Shown: positions 43,201 through 52,548 of the stretch, piece by piece | How positions within the stretch are numbered: the first letter of the stretch is position 1 | Layout: every line of letters starts with the position of its first letter | DNA from: Pseudomonas purpurea | GTDB lineage: Bacteria > Pseudomonadota > Gammaproteobacteria > Pseudomonadales > Pseudomonadaceae | Reading direction: 5' to 3' | Assembly: GCF_039908635.1 (NCBI RefSeq) | Contig: NZ_CP150918.1 | Span: forward strand, 3,157,001 to 3,221,000 | Length of the DNA: 64,000 nucleotides | Translations under genes and position numbers: made by a program | Notes under the pieces: model-generated | The model's database searches: none | Seen by the model: the letters and a program-made list of their open reading frames with translations, nothing else | Told to the model about the DNA's origin: nothing

Positions 43201-45585
43201 TCAGTGAGCAAACAACGAATTGCCCTTCTGCCCCGCGAGTTTTTCCGGTTTGATCAGGAACCGCGCCAGTGCAGGCAGCAACCACAACGCACCAAACATG
43301 TTCCAGAGCAGCATGAAGGTCAGCATCAGCCCCATGTCAGCCTGGAACTTGATCGCCGAGAAGATCCAGGTCGCCACACCAATGGCCAGGCACAGGCCGG
43401 TGAACAACACTGCTTTGCCCGTGGACTTGAGCGTCTGGTAGTACGCCTCCTGCAACGGCAGGCCGGCACGCAGGAAGCTTTCGAGGCGGCTGTAGATGTA
43501 GATGCCGTAGTCCACGCCAATCCCCACCCCCAGCGCCACCACCGGCAAGGTCGCGACTTTCACCCCGATGCCCATGAACGCCATCAGCGCGTTGCCCAGC
43601 ACCGAGGTCAACACCAGCGGCAGCACGATGCACAAGGTCGCGGCCCAGGAGCGGAAAGTAATCATGCACATGGTGGCCACACAGATGTACACCAGGATCA
43701 GGATGATCAGCTCCGACTCCTTGATCACCTCATTGGTGGCCGCCTCGATCCCGGCGTTACCGGCGGCCAGGATGAACTCCAGGCCCTCCTTGTTGTTTTC
43801 CTTGGCGAACTCCTGCACTGCGTGGACCGCACGATCAAGGGTTGCAGCCTTGTGGTCGTTGAGGAACACCAGCACCGGCGCCAGGGAGCAACTGTTGTTG
43901 TACAGGCCATCAGCGCGGGCAATGGAGTTGTTCAGTACATCCGGGTTACGTGACAGAGTTTCCCACTTCAGGTTGCCCTCGTTCATGCCCTTGATCATCT
44001 GCTTGGAGACCGTCACCAGGGAAATCGCCGACTGCACGCCCTCGGTGTTCTGCATCTTCCACATCAGCTCATCGATTGGCGCCATGGCTTCATAGCGCGA
44101 GCAGCCTTCGGGCCTGGTCTTGACCATCACCACCAGCACATCGGAGCTGGTGGAGTAATTACTGATGATGAAGTTGTTGTCCTTGTTGTAACGCGAATCC
44201 GGACGCAGCTCCGGCGCACCTTGATCGAGGTCGCCGATTTTCAGGTTCTGGCTGTACCAGAGCCCGCCGCCAAACGCGATCAGGGCGATGAGAATCGAGA
44301 CCGGAGCCACTTTCGCGCTGGCAAAGTTCGACAACATGCGCCAGAACGGATGCTCGCGGGTCGCGTCTTTCTTGCTGCGTTCGATGGCACGCTTGCTGAT
44401 GCCGACGTAGGAAATCGCCACCGGCAGCAGGATCAGGTTGGTGAACACAATCACCGCTACCCCGATGGAGGCGCCGATGGCCAGTTCACGAATCACCCCG
44501 ATGTCGATGATCAGCAGCGTGATGAACCCGACCGCATCCGCGAGGATCGCGATCATCCCCGGCAGGAACAGTTGACGGAACGTGCGCCGCGCCGCTGTCA
44601 GGGCGTTGTCCGCCTCACCGGACTGCAAGGCAATCCCGTTGATCTTCTGGACGCCATGGGAAATGCCGATGGCGAAGATCAGGAACGGCACCAGCATCGA
44701 GTACGGGTCCAGGCCGAAACCGAATGCGTGCATCAGGCCGAGCTGCCAGACCACCGCCACCAGGGTGGTGATCAACACCGCGATGGTGCTGCGAATACAC
44801 CAGGTGAACCAGTACAACAGCACCAACGTGATGATGAACGCCACACCGAAGAACATCACCACCATGATCAGGCCATCGATCAGGTCACCGACTTTCTTGG
44901 CGAACCCGACGATGTGGATCTTTACATTGGGGTTCTGGGCTTCGAACTTGTTGCGGATCTTGTCTTCCAGTTCATGGGAGAACTTCTGGTAGTCCAGTGC
45001 CAGCAACTTGCCCTGGTCCGCCGGGTCCGGATAGGACTCCAGCAATGGAATATCGACAATGCTCGACTTGAAGTCGTTGGCCACCAACCGCCCGACCTGG
45101 CCGGACTTGAGCACGTTGTTGCGCAGTTGTTCCAGGCTGTCGGCCGAGCCGTTGTAGCTCTGCGGGATCACTTCGCCGCCGGCAAAGCCTTCCTCGGTGA
45201 CTTCAGTCCAGCGAACACTCGGGCTCCATAACGACTTGAGGCCGGAACGGTCGACACCGGAGATGTAGAACACTTCGTCGTTGATCTGGCGCAGCGTCTC
45301 CATGTACTCCCTGGAGAAGATATCGCCGTCCTTGGCTTCCACCGAGATCCGCACGGTGTTGCCCAGGTTTGCCAGATCGTTGCGGTGCTCCATCATCTTC
45401 TCGATGAAGGGATGCTTGAGCGGGATCATTTTTTCGAAACTGGTGGAAGGCCTGATCAGCGTGGCCTGCCAGAACAGGAACAGGCTGACCAACAGGCAGA
45501 TGACAATCACTGCCGGGCGGTTGTTGAATATCAGGCGCTCGAGAAACGTCGCCTTGTCCTGGTGATGACTGCTCATGGATGTCAT
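43201..45585 (-). CDS. RND/MMPL-family transporter
   Basis: 794 residues. Twelve predicted membrane helices in two halves. The first helix (IVICLLVSLFLFWQATLI) is followed by a ~190-residue periplasmic loop, helices 2-6 (VVMFFGVAFIITLVLLYWF ... AILADAVGFITLLII), a second periplasmic loop, and helices 8-12 (ILVYICVATMCMITF; VVALGVGIGVDYGIYIYSR). Hydrophobe/lipid exporter (MMPL/HpnN-like) architecture. It follows the YCF48-like gene by 15 bases as an operon. The start at 45585 has GGGG just upstream; a second ATG 9 bases later is possible. The substrate is unknown; hopanoid- or hydrophobic-compound-type exporters are the nearest idea. Confidence 0.9.
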   Translation of the reverse strand: MTSMSSHHQDKATFLERLIFNNRPAVIVICLLVSLFLFWQATLIRPSTSFEKMIPLKHPFIEKMMEHRNDLANLGNTVRISVEAKDGDIFSREYMETLRQINDEVFYISGVDRSGLKSLWSPSVRWTEVTEEGFAGGEVIPQSYNGSADSLEQLRNNVLKSGQVGRLVANDFKSSIVDIPLLESYPDPADQGKLLALDYQKFSHELEDKIRNKFEAQNPNVKIHIVGFAKKVGDLIDGLIMVVMFFGVAFIITLVLLYWFTWCIRSTIAVLITTLVAVVWQLGLMHAFGFGLDPYSMLVPFLIFAIGISHGVQKINGIALQSGEADNALTAARRTFRQLFLPGMIAILADAVGFITLLIIDIGVIRELAIGASIGVAVIVFTNLILLPVAISYVGISKRAIERSKKDATREHPFWRMLSNFASAKVAPVSILIALIAFGGGLWYSQNLKIGDLDQGAPELRPDSRYNKDNNFIISNYSTSSDVLVVMVKTRPEGCSRYEAMAPIDELMWKMQNTEGVQSAISLVTVSKQMIKGMNEGNLKWETLSRNPDVLNNSIARADGLYNNSCSLAPVLVFLNDHKAATLDRAVHAVQEFAKENNKEGLEFILAAGNAGIEAATNEVIKESELIILILVYICVATMCMITFRSWAATLCIVLPLVLTSVLGNALMAFMGIGVKVATLPVVALGVGIGVDYGIYIYSRLESFLRAGLPLQEAYYQTLKSTGKAVLFTGLCLAIGVATWIFSAIKFQADMGLMLTFMLLWNMFGALWLLPALARFLIKPEKLAGQKGNSLFAH

Positions 45586-45600
45586 ATCCCCGCCTTCTTA

Positions 45601-46653
45601 TTATTTGCCCAGCTCGGTGCCGGTTGGCGAAGTGGCGCGAACGCCGCCCTGTCCGACCAGAATCAAGTTGCCATTACCTGCCCCGGTGACCGCTGAGATG
45701 GATATGCGGTCGGAGCGGTTGGCGACGCTGAAGGTCTGACCATCGTCGCTGCTGCGTACCACGCTGCCGCCGTTGCCGACGATCACGATCGAGCCGTCGT
45801 CCAGCAGCGTTGCGCCGGACAGGCCGAACTCCAGATCACCACGGGCGGCCTTGAGTTCGACCGGCTCCCAGGTGCTGCCGAAATCGGTGGAACGAAACAG
45901 GTTGCCGCGTAAACCGTAGGCCAGCAGCGTCGCTGGCTGGGCGGTGCCGATCACCCCGAAGAGCGAACCTTCGTACGGGCCTTGCAGGCGTTCCCAGGTT
46001 TGCCCCCAATCAGCGGAGCGAAACATGCTGCCCTGCTCGCCGACGATGAACAGCCCCGAATCCTTGACGGAGGCAATCGCATTGAGGTGGTACTGGTCTT
46101 CGTTATCCAGGCGATCACTGACGTCTTCCCAGTGTTTGCCACCGTCGGTGGTTTCCACCAACGCACCGTAAGCGCCCACGGCGAAGCCGTTGCTGGCGTC
46201 CTTGAACCAGACGTCGAGCAATGGCGCTTCGCGCTTCAAATCTTCGTATTGTTTGGTCCAGTTGATGCCGCCGTCCTCACTGGCGAGGATCTGCGCATCA
46301 TGGCCGACGGCCCAGCCGTGTTTGTCGTCGACAAAGAACACGGCGGTCAGCAGCTGGCGGGTGGGCACTTTTGCCTGGGTCCAGGTTTGGCCCTGATCAT
46401 CGGAATAAAGAATGTGCCCACGATCCCCAACGGCCACCAGGCGCTTGCCGGCATGCACCACATCGAGCATCAGGCCCTTGGCGGATTTATCGGATTCGAT
46501 GGAATAAACGGCATCGGCAGCCGGCGTAGCGGCGGCCAGGACAGGCCCTGATAACACCGCAGAGCCCAACAGCGAGAGCGCTGTAGCCAGCAACGCGAAT
46601 CTGCGTAGCGCCAGCGGGCGGCAAGAACCCACACCCATGACAGGCTCACTCAT
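45601..46653 (-). CDS. Exported YCF48-like BNR/beta-propeller protein
   Basis: 350 residues. A long signal peptide (LALRRFALLATALSLLGSAV, cleavage after LAA) is followed by repeated BNR/Asp-box blades: YSDDQGQTWTQAK, ASEDGGINWTKQYE, ETTDGGKHWEDVSD, RSADWGQTWERLQ, RSTDFGSTWEPVE and RSSDDGQTFSVAN. The fold matches the photosystem-II assembly factor Ycf48/HCF136, but in a Pseudomonas it must serve another purpose, presumably as periplasmic partner of the RND protein. The start at 46653 has GGGAAAGG just upstream; the longer frame to 46689 does not. Confidence 0.88.
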   Translation of the reverse strand: MSEPVMGVGSCRPLALRRFALLATALSLLGSAVLSGPVLAAATPAADAVYSIESDKSAKGLMLDVVHAGKRLVAVGDRGHILYSDDQGQTWTQAKVPTRQLLTAVFFVDDKHGWAVGHDAQILASEDGGINWTKQYEDLKREAPLLDVWFKDASNGFAVGAYGALVETTDGGKHWEDVSDRLDNEDQYHLNAIASVKDSGLFIVGEQGSMFRSADWGQTWERLQGPYEGSLFGVIGTAQPATLLAYGLRGNLFRSTDFGSTWEPVELKAARGDLEFGLSGATLLDDGSIVIVGNGGSVVRSSDDGQTFSVANRSDRISISAVTGAGNGNLILVGQGGVRATSPTGTELGK

Positions 46654-46891
46654 AGACCTTTCCCCCATTATTATTGTTAGGTCATTCAACCTTTCAGGGC
46701 GCCATAAAGGGCGTTTTTACTGACCGACTGGCGGACCGATGTCCGCAAACCTGCAATCTAGAGCCCCTTTGGAAGCAGGGCTATCCTATCCAGCTTTCGA
46801 AAGGTCTGACAATCGACGCCACGTTATCTTTTGTTAACCCAAAGAATTACGGTCGCAGGTGAACGGCAGGCACCCGTCGGGCGGATGCGCA

Positions 46892-48079
46892 TCAACGCAC
46901 ACGCGCCTCCAGCAGGTCTGCCGCACAGTGCGCGATACGCCGGCAGGCCTCCGCCAACTGGACCTGGCCCACCACCAGGCCAATGCGGATATGCCCTGCC
47001 GCACTGGGTCCGAAGGCCTCGCCGGCCAGCACCGAGACGCCGTACCCCTCCAGCAACCGCTCGGCAAACACCTGGGCACCTACACCGGTCCGGCGCACAT
47101 CGACCATCACAAACATGCCGCCATCGGGTCTGACCGGGCTCAGCCCCGGACAATCCTTCAGGCTGGCGCACACCAGGTCGCGACGCTGGCGATACTCGTC
47201 ACGCATCTGTTCCAGTTCCGGCAAGTCCGCATCAAGGGCCACCTGCGCGGCGTTCTGGATGAATTCCGGCAGACCGAACAGCATGCACAGCGACAGGTGC
47301 ACCAGGTGTTCCGTCAGCGGTTTGGGGCCGATCACCCAGCCCACGCGCCAACCGCTCATGGCGTGGGACTTGGAGAGGCTGTTGAGGGTCGCCGTGCGTT
47401 CGGCCATGCCCGGCAGGCTGGCCGGGCTGATGTGCCGGCCTTCATAGAGCAGGTCGCTGTAGACCTCGTCACTGATCAGCCACAGGTCATGACTGATACA
47501 CAAGTGCGCCAGTGCCTGCCAGGTCGACAGCGACAGACTGGCCCCGGACGGGTTATTCGGACTGTTGAGCAAAATGGCCCGGGTCCTGGGGGTAATCAGT
47601 GCGGCCACGTCGGCCGGGACAACGCGAAAACCGTTTTCGGGCCGCACCGCCACGGGCACGACCTTGGCCGCGCAGGCGCCGAATACCCCTTCATAAGTGA
47701 CGTACATGGGTTCGGCGACGATGACTTCGTCGCCTGGGTCGAGCAAGCATTGAGCAACGGAGTACACCGCGCATTGCGCGCCCGGCAACAGCACCACATG
47801 TTCGGCTTCAACCACCTGACCGCTGCGTCGGGTATGGCGCCGGGCGATGCTGTGACGCAGCGCCCGGGTGCCACGCACTTCGGCGTAATGGGTATCGCCG
47901 GCCAGCAGGCTGTCGATTGCCGCCTGGACGATCGGCTTCGGGGTGTCGAAGTCCGGGTCGCCGACCGACAGCAACAACACGTCGACGCCCTGCTCGCGTA
48001 ATTCCAGCGCTCGGTAGTGAATCTGCCAGGCTTCGGCACCTTCGCCGGCAATTCGTTGGGTCAAGGCTGAATAGCGCAT
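46892..48079 (-). CDS. aruH: Arginine--pyruvate aminotransferase AruH
   Basis: 395 residues, closely similar to the P. aeruginosa AruH sequence I recall (MRYSALTQRIAGEGAEAW; SVGDPDFDTPKPIVQAAIDS; GDTHYAEVRG). Fold-type I PLP enzyme: the lysine motif is SLSKSHAMSGWRVGW, with the NSPNNPSGA and SDEVYSDLLYEG segments intact. It transfers the amino group of arginine to pyruvate, giving 2-ketoarginine. In P. aeruginosa it is followed by aruI (2-ketoarginine decarboxylase); no aruI is seen here. The ATG at 48079 has GGAGAG at 4-9 bases. It lies 40 bases after a chemoreceptor gene on the same strand. Confidence 0.9.
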   Translation of the reverse strand: MRYSALTQRIAGEGAEAWQIHYRALELREQGVDVLLLSVGDPDFDTPKPIVQAAIDSLLAGDTHYAEVRGTRALRHSIARRHTRRSGQVVEAEHVVLLPGAQCAVYSVAQCLLDPGDEVIVAEPMYVTYEGVFGACAAKVVPVAVRPENGFRVVPADVAALITPRTRAILLNSPNNPSGASLSLSTWQALAHLCISHDLWLISDEVYSDLLYEGRHISPASLPGMAERTATLNSLSKSHAMSGWRVGWVIGPKPLTEHLVHLSLCMLFGLPEFIQNAAQVALDADLPELEQMRDEYRQRRDLVCASLKDCPGLSPVRPDGGMFVMVDVRRTGVGAQVFAERLLEGYGVSVLAGEAFGPSAAGHIRIGLVVGQVQLAEACRRIAHCAADLLEARVR

Positions 48080-48119
48080 GTCACTCTCCTGTCGCGCGAG
48101 CTCCAGCCTCAACCCTATC

Positions 48120-49745
48120 TCAAATCACGAAACGCGCCACCATCGCGTTCAAATCCACTGCCAGACGCGACAGTTCGTGGCTGGCGGCGCTGGTCTGGTT
48201 GGCACCCGCGGCGGACTGGGTCGCCAGGTCGCGGATGTTGACCAGGTTACGGTCGACTTCACGCGAGACCTGCGCCTGCTCTTCGGACGCACTGGCGATG
48301 ACCAGGTTGCGCTCGTTGATCTGATGAATCGACTGGGTGATCTGCTCCAGTGCCACGCCGGCCGCGCGGGCCAGTTCCAGGGTGCTCTGGGTGCGCTGGT
48401 TGCTCTGCGCCATCGATTCGACCGCTTCGCCGGTGCCGTTCTGGATCCCGGCGACCATTTTTTCGATTTCCTGGGTCGATTGCGCGGTGCGATGGGCCAA
48501 CGCCCGAACTTCGTCCGCCACCACCGCAAATCCACGCCCGGCCTCGCCGGCACGGGCCGCTTCAATGGCTGCGTTCAGGGCCAGCAAGTTGGTTTGTTCG
48601 GCGATGGCGCGGATCACGTCCAGCACCTTGCCGATGTCACGGCCCTGTGTGGCCAGGCCTTCGATCATCAGCGAAGTGGCTTGCACGTCCTGCGTCATGG
48701 TCTGGATCGCACCGACGGTTTCCACCACCCGGTCGCGGCCCTCGCGAGCAGCCTGGGTCGACTGGTTGGACGCTTCGGAAGTCGACACCGCGTTGCGCGC
48801 CACTTCTTCCACGGCAGCGGTCATTTCATTGACGGCGGTGGCGGCCTGTTCGATTTCGTCGTTCTGCTGCTGCAGGCCGCGTGAGGCTTCTTCGGTCACG
48901 GCGCTGAGTTCTTCGGCCGCCGCGCCGAGCTGGTTCGCGGAGCCGGCGATCTGTTCGATGGTCTTGCGCAAGTTGCCTTGCATGGCGGACAACGCGCTGA
49001 GCAAGCGCGCCGGTTCATCCTTGCCGTCGATTTCGATGGTTTTGGTCAGGTTGCCGCCTGCGATGGTTTCGGCGGCGTCCAGCGCCCTGTTCAGCGGAGC
49101 AACGATGCTGCGCGTCAACAACCACGCCAGCAGCACGGTGGCCAGCGCCGCGACGACCGAGACCACGACAATCCCGGTGATGGCACCGCTGTAGTGCTCG
49201 CCCGCGTCGGCAGAAGCGGCTTTGGCGTCAGCCGCGTTGATCGCGATCAGTTTGTTCAACTGCTCACCCATCAGGTCGGTGCCGTCCTTGATACGGGTAT
49301 TGATCAAGGTGCGCATTTCCTCGGTCTTGTTGGCCCGCGACAGCTCCATCATCTGGCTTTGAGCTTGCAGGTAGCTGTCCAGGGTGGCGGCAAACACTTT
49401 GGCCAGCGCCGCTTCTTCTGCACCGGCCGGCAATGCAGCATAGCTGGCTTGCGCCTGGCGGACTTTGTCGACAAGGGCGCTGATACGCGTTTCAGCCTCC
49501 TGCAAACCTGCCGGGTCACGGTTGACCAGCACCCGGAACGACAGAATGCGCAGGCGCAACACGTTTTCCGTGACGTTGCCCAGGAACCCGACGCTGGGCA
49601 GTTGAGTGCTCTCCATGTCGATAGACGCCTGGCGGATGATCGACATGCGGTCCACGGCAAACACGCCCAGCACGATGACCAACAACGCAATAAAAGCGAA
49701 ACCCAGGAAAGCTCGAGGCGCGATATTCATGTTACGTAAGGACAT
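48120..49745 (-). CDS. Methyl-accepting chemotaxis protein with 4-helix-bundle sensor
   Basis: 541 residues. Membrane helix 1 ([20 protein letters not shown], ~10-30) is followed by a ~165-residue helical periplasmic domain (four-helix-bundle MCP type), helix 2 near 190-212 ([21 protein letters not shown]), a HAMP domain ([23 protein letters not shown]), and a cytoplasmic signalling tip with the hallmark hairpin [21 protein letters not shown] (shown as [20 protein letters not shown]). There is no C-terminal CheR pentapeptide. The start at 49745 ([13 protein letters not shown]) was chosen over 49781. The neighbour aruH hints at an amino-acid ligand, but this is inference. Confidence 0.94.
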   Translation of the reverse strand: MSLRNMNIAPRAFLGFAFIALLVIVLGVFAVDRMSIIRQASIDMESTQLPSVGFLGNVTENVLRLRILSFRVLVNRDPAGLQEAETRISALVDKVRQAQASYAALPAGAEEAALAKVFAATLDSYLQAQSQMMELSRANKTEEMRTLINTRIKDGTDLMGEQLNKLIAINAADAKAASADAGEHYSGAITGIVVVSVVAALATVLLAWLLTRSIVAPLNRALDAAETIAGGNLTKTIEIDGKDEPARLLSALSAMQGNLRKTIEQIAGSANQLGAAAEELSAVTEEASRGLQQQNDEIEQAATAVNEMTAAVEEVARNAVSTSEASNQSTQAAREGRDRVVETVGAIQTMTQDVQATSLMIEGLATQGRDIGKVLDVIRAIAEQTNLLALNAAIEAARAGEAGRGFAVVADEVRALAHRTAQSTQEIEKMVAGIQNGTGEAVESMAQSNQRTQSTLELARAAGVALEQITQSIHQINERNLVIASASEEQAQVSREVDRNLVNIRDLATQSAAGANQTSAASHELSRLAVDLNAMVARFVI

Positions 49746-49926
49746 AGGATGACTCTCGGGGTAGTGAAGGTCTACGAGCATCCATGCCGTGAACGCTGCC
49801 CGGCAGGAGATCGCGCTCCACCGACAGGTAGGCGCCGCTTTTTTAATTGATCTGTGCGCCTGTTACAGGTATCGGCCGACCTTGAGCTTTTATGCACGTC
49901 CCGGAGAAAAATATTTCTGGATATGA

Positions 49927-49952
49927 CAGGTGTTTCACTGCTGAAACACCTG
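49927..49952. other. Perfect 11-base hairpin downstream of the glycerate kinase gene
   Basis: CAGGTGTTTCA pairs with TGAAACACCTG around a 4-base loop, about 12 bases past the garK stop. There is no immediate T-run on either strand, so it may be a 3'-end stabilising hairpin or a weak terminator. It also sits in the promoter-side gap of the chemoreceptor gene. Confidence 0.45.
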
Positions 49953-49963
49953 GCCTTTGAGGA

Positions 49964-51106
49964 TCAACCCTGGCGAACCGCCATCCTCCAGACCCGGGCG
50001 ATGTCGCGGGCGCGATCACGCAATAGCCCTGGCGCCTGCGCGCAGGCCTGTTCCAGGCTCATTGGGCCGGGCGTCAGGGCGAACGCGGCGTCGACACCGT
50101 GTTCGTACATGTGCTGATAACCCTCGCCCAGGGTGCCTGCAATCACGATCACCGGCACACCCTGCTGATGGGCAATGCGCGCCACGCCAAACGGCGTCTT
50201 GCCGCGCAAGGTCTGGGCATCGAAACGCCCTTCGCCGGTGATCACCAGGTCTGCACCACGTATAGCTTCGGCGAGGCCGACCAGCTCTGCGACCACCTCG
50301 ACACCCGGACGAAATTGCGCACCGAGAAAAGCCTTGGCCGCAAACCCCAAACCGCCTGCCGCGCCACTGCCGGGTTCGTCGCTGACGTCTTTTTCCAGGA
50401 CTCGTGCACAGAGCACGGCAAAATGCCCGAGGGCCTGGTCCAGCTGTTGAACCTGCTCCGGCGAGGCGCCCTTTTGCGGACCGAAAATCGCCGAGGCGCC
50501 CTGAGGGCCACACAGGGGATTGTTGACGTCGGCGGCAATGTCGAAACGCACCTGAGCCAGACGCGGGTCAAGTTCGCTCAGGTCAATCTGCGCCAGTTGG
50601 GCCAGGGCCAGGCCACCCGGTTTCAGTGGCTGACCGGTTGCATCCAGCAGCCGGAGGCCCAACGCTTGCAGCGCGCCAGCCCCGGCATCGTTGGTGGCAC
50701 TGCCGCCAATCGCCAGAATGACCCGTTGCGCACCAGCATCGAGCGCGGCGCGGATCAGCTCCCCAGTGCCCACCGTGCTGCTGGTGCACGCGTCACGCTT
50801 GTCCACCGGCACCAATTGCAAACCGCTGGCCTCGGCCATTTCGATAATCGCGGTGTGGCTCTGGGGCAGCCAGCCCCAATGGGCGTCGACTGCCATACCT
50901 AGCGGCCCCTGCACCCGCGTGCAGCGCAACTGCCCGTCGCACGCCGCCAGCACCGATTCGACCGTCCCCTCGCCGCCGTCGGCCATCGGGCACTTGACCA
51001 GTTGCGCCTCCGGCCAGACTTCCGCCAGCCCCTGGGCAATGGCCGTGGCCACTCTTTCGGCACTCAGGCTGTCCTTGAACGAATCAGGGGCGATGACGAT
51101 TTTCAT
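49964..51106 (-). CDS. garK: Glycerate kinase (GarK/GlxK family)
   Basis: 380 residues. ATP-dependent phosphorylation of D-glycerate. Family motifs: KIVIAPDSFKDSLSA at the N-terminus, CPMADGGEGTVESVL near residue 41, GSATNDAGAGALQALG near 130, PGSGAAGGLGFAAKAF near 245 and LVITGEGRFDAQTLRGKTP near 280. The start at 51106 has GGAG at 7 bases. A CdaR-type regulator and an MFS transporter lie upstream, forming a small glycerate/hydroxyacid-use locus. Whether it makes 2- or 3-phosphoglycerate cannot be told by eye; class II GarK-type enzymes give 2-phosphoglycerate. Confidence 0.93.
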   Translation of the reverse strand: MKIVIAPDSFKDSLSAERVATAIAQGLAEVWPEAQLVKCPMADGGEGTVESVLAACDGQLRCTRVQGPLGMAVDAHWGWLPQSHTAIIEMAEASGLQLVPVDKRDACTSSTVGTGELIRAALDAGAQRVILAIGGSATNDAGAGALQALGLRLLDATGQPLKPGGLALAQLAQIDLSELDPRLAQVRFDIAADVNNPLCGPQGASAIFGPQKGASPEQVQQLDQALGHFAVLCARVLEKDVSDEPGSGAAGGLGFAAKAFLGAQFRPGVEVVAELVGLAEAIRGADLVITGEGRFDAQTLRGKTPFGVARIAHQQGVPVIVIAGTLGEGYQHMYEHGVDAAFALTPGPMSLEQACAQAPGLLRDRARDIARVWRMAVRQG

Positions 51107-51257
51107 GTGAATTCTCCAGTTCCAATGCACCCATGCTGCCAGTTGAACTGAACAATGACGCCGGTCCGCTGCACAAGTCGTCGTGAGGTTTATTGTTCAT
51201 TTCCACAAAAATCATTCCATCATCGTCGTCGTGTTCTATGGCGGTTGGGGTTGATTG

Positions 51258-52379
51258 TCATGGATGGGCATCGGTCTGCGGCAGCAGTTGCACCCCCAGG
51301 TACAGCGCGAGCATGCCGTCGAGGCGCAACGGATCGACGCCGCTGAGCTCGGCGATGCGCTCCATCCGGTAGCGCAGGCTGTTGCGGTGAATGCCCAGCG
51401 CATCGGCGCACGCCTGGCTCTGACCGTCGTGCTCACACCAACTGCGCAATGTCGCCAGCAACTGACCGTTACCGTCCCTGGCAATGACCTTGCGCAGCGG
51501 GTTGAGCAATTCATCCAGCGCATCATCGTTGCGGTGACGCCAGAGCATCACCGGCAACCGATAGCGATTGAGCGTCAGCAGTCGCGACTGGGGCAGTACG
51601 TCGCGCCCGTAGGCCAGCAAGTCGCCGACGCGCCGGTAACAGCGGCGCAACCCTTGCAAACCATCGGCCTGGCCGCCCACCGCGATGCGCAGGATGTTCC
51701 AGCCCTGACCGTCGAGCTTTTCCAGCAGGCGGTCGTTCTCCAGCGTTTGCGCGGCCGGCCGGCACCACAACAGCGATGATTTCGCCGAGCTGACGCACCA
51801 ACTGTCAGGGTAACGCGAGGTCAGCCAGGCACTCAGGGCCTCGACGGTTTGCCCCGGCCCATGCTCAAGACCCAGTTCAAACAGATAAGGCACCCGTGCC
51901 AATTGAGGCTTGAGCCCCAACTGTTGCGCCTCGTCGATCAACCGGGGCGAATCGCCGGCCTCGCTGAGCAGCAACGCCAGCAGGTCATCGCAGCGCTGGC
52001 GCCGCCATTGCTGCTCGGCCTGCTGATTGCGCTGGCCGACGAGCATTTCAGCGGTCATGCGCACCAGTTCGGCGTAGGTGCGCAGCGACTCCGGCTCACC
52101 GGTGATGCCCAACACACCGATCAGCCGCTGATCGAGCAGCAACGGCAAGTTGATCCCCGGCTGCACGCCTTTGAGATGGATCGCCGTTTGCGCGTCGATT
52201 TCCACCACCCGACCATTGGCCAGCACCAATTGCGCGCCTTCGTGGCGGGTGTTGATCCGTTCCGGCTCGCCGCTGCCCAGAATCAGCCCCTGGCTGTCCA
52301 TGACATTGACGTTGTAAGGCAGGATGGCCATCGCCCGGTCGACGATATCCTGCGCAAGGTCGTGATCGAGTTCGAACAT
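51258..52379 (-). CDS. CdaR-family (sugar diacid/glycerate) transcriptional regulator
   Basis: 373 residues. An N-terminal sugar-diacid-recognition domain (LDHDLAQDIVDRAMAILPYN; INTRHEGAQLVLANGRVVEI) is followed by a GGDEF-like middle part and a C-terminal PucR-type helix-turn-helix (CEHDGQSQACADALGIHRNS, then LRYRMERIAELSGVDP). It senses carboxylated sugars or glycerate. The start at 52379 (MFELDHDL) has AAGGA upstream. It is divergent from the MFS gene (169-base gap) and upstream of garK on the same strand (gap 151 bases), so it probably controls both. Confidence 0.9.
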   Translation of the reverse strand: MFELDHDLAQDIVDRAMAILPYNVNVMDSQGLILGSGEPERINTRHEGAQLVLANGRVVEIDAQTAIHLKGVQPGINLPLLLDQRLIGVLGITGEPESLRTYAELVRMTAEMLVGQRNQQAEQQWRRQRCDDLLALLLSEAGDSPRLIDEAQQLGLKPQLARVPYLFELGLEHGPGQTVEALSAWLTSRYPDSWCVSSAKSSLLWCRPAAQTLENDRLLEKLDGQGWNILRIAVGGQADGLQGLRRCYRRVGDLLAYGRDVLPQSRLLTLNRYRLPVMLWRHRNDDALDELLNPLRKVIARDGNGQLLATLRSWCEHDGQSQACADALGIHRNSLRYRMERIAELSGVDPLRLDGMLALYLGVQLLPQTDAHP

Positions 52380-52548
52380 AGCGGCGTGGTCCTTGAAAAC
52401 GGCGTGCGGTGGATTGGTCACCCGCACAGGTGCGGCGGGCAAACCCTGTGCTCAGGCACAAAGACAGCGGCCCTGGGGTGACCGAGACTCACTGGGCGAT
52501 CAACGTTACCCTTGCCTCGCAAAAAATCATAATAAAGAGAGACCCGCC

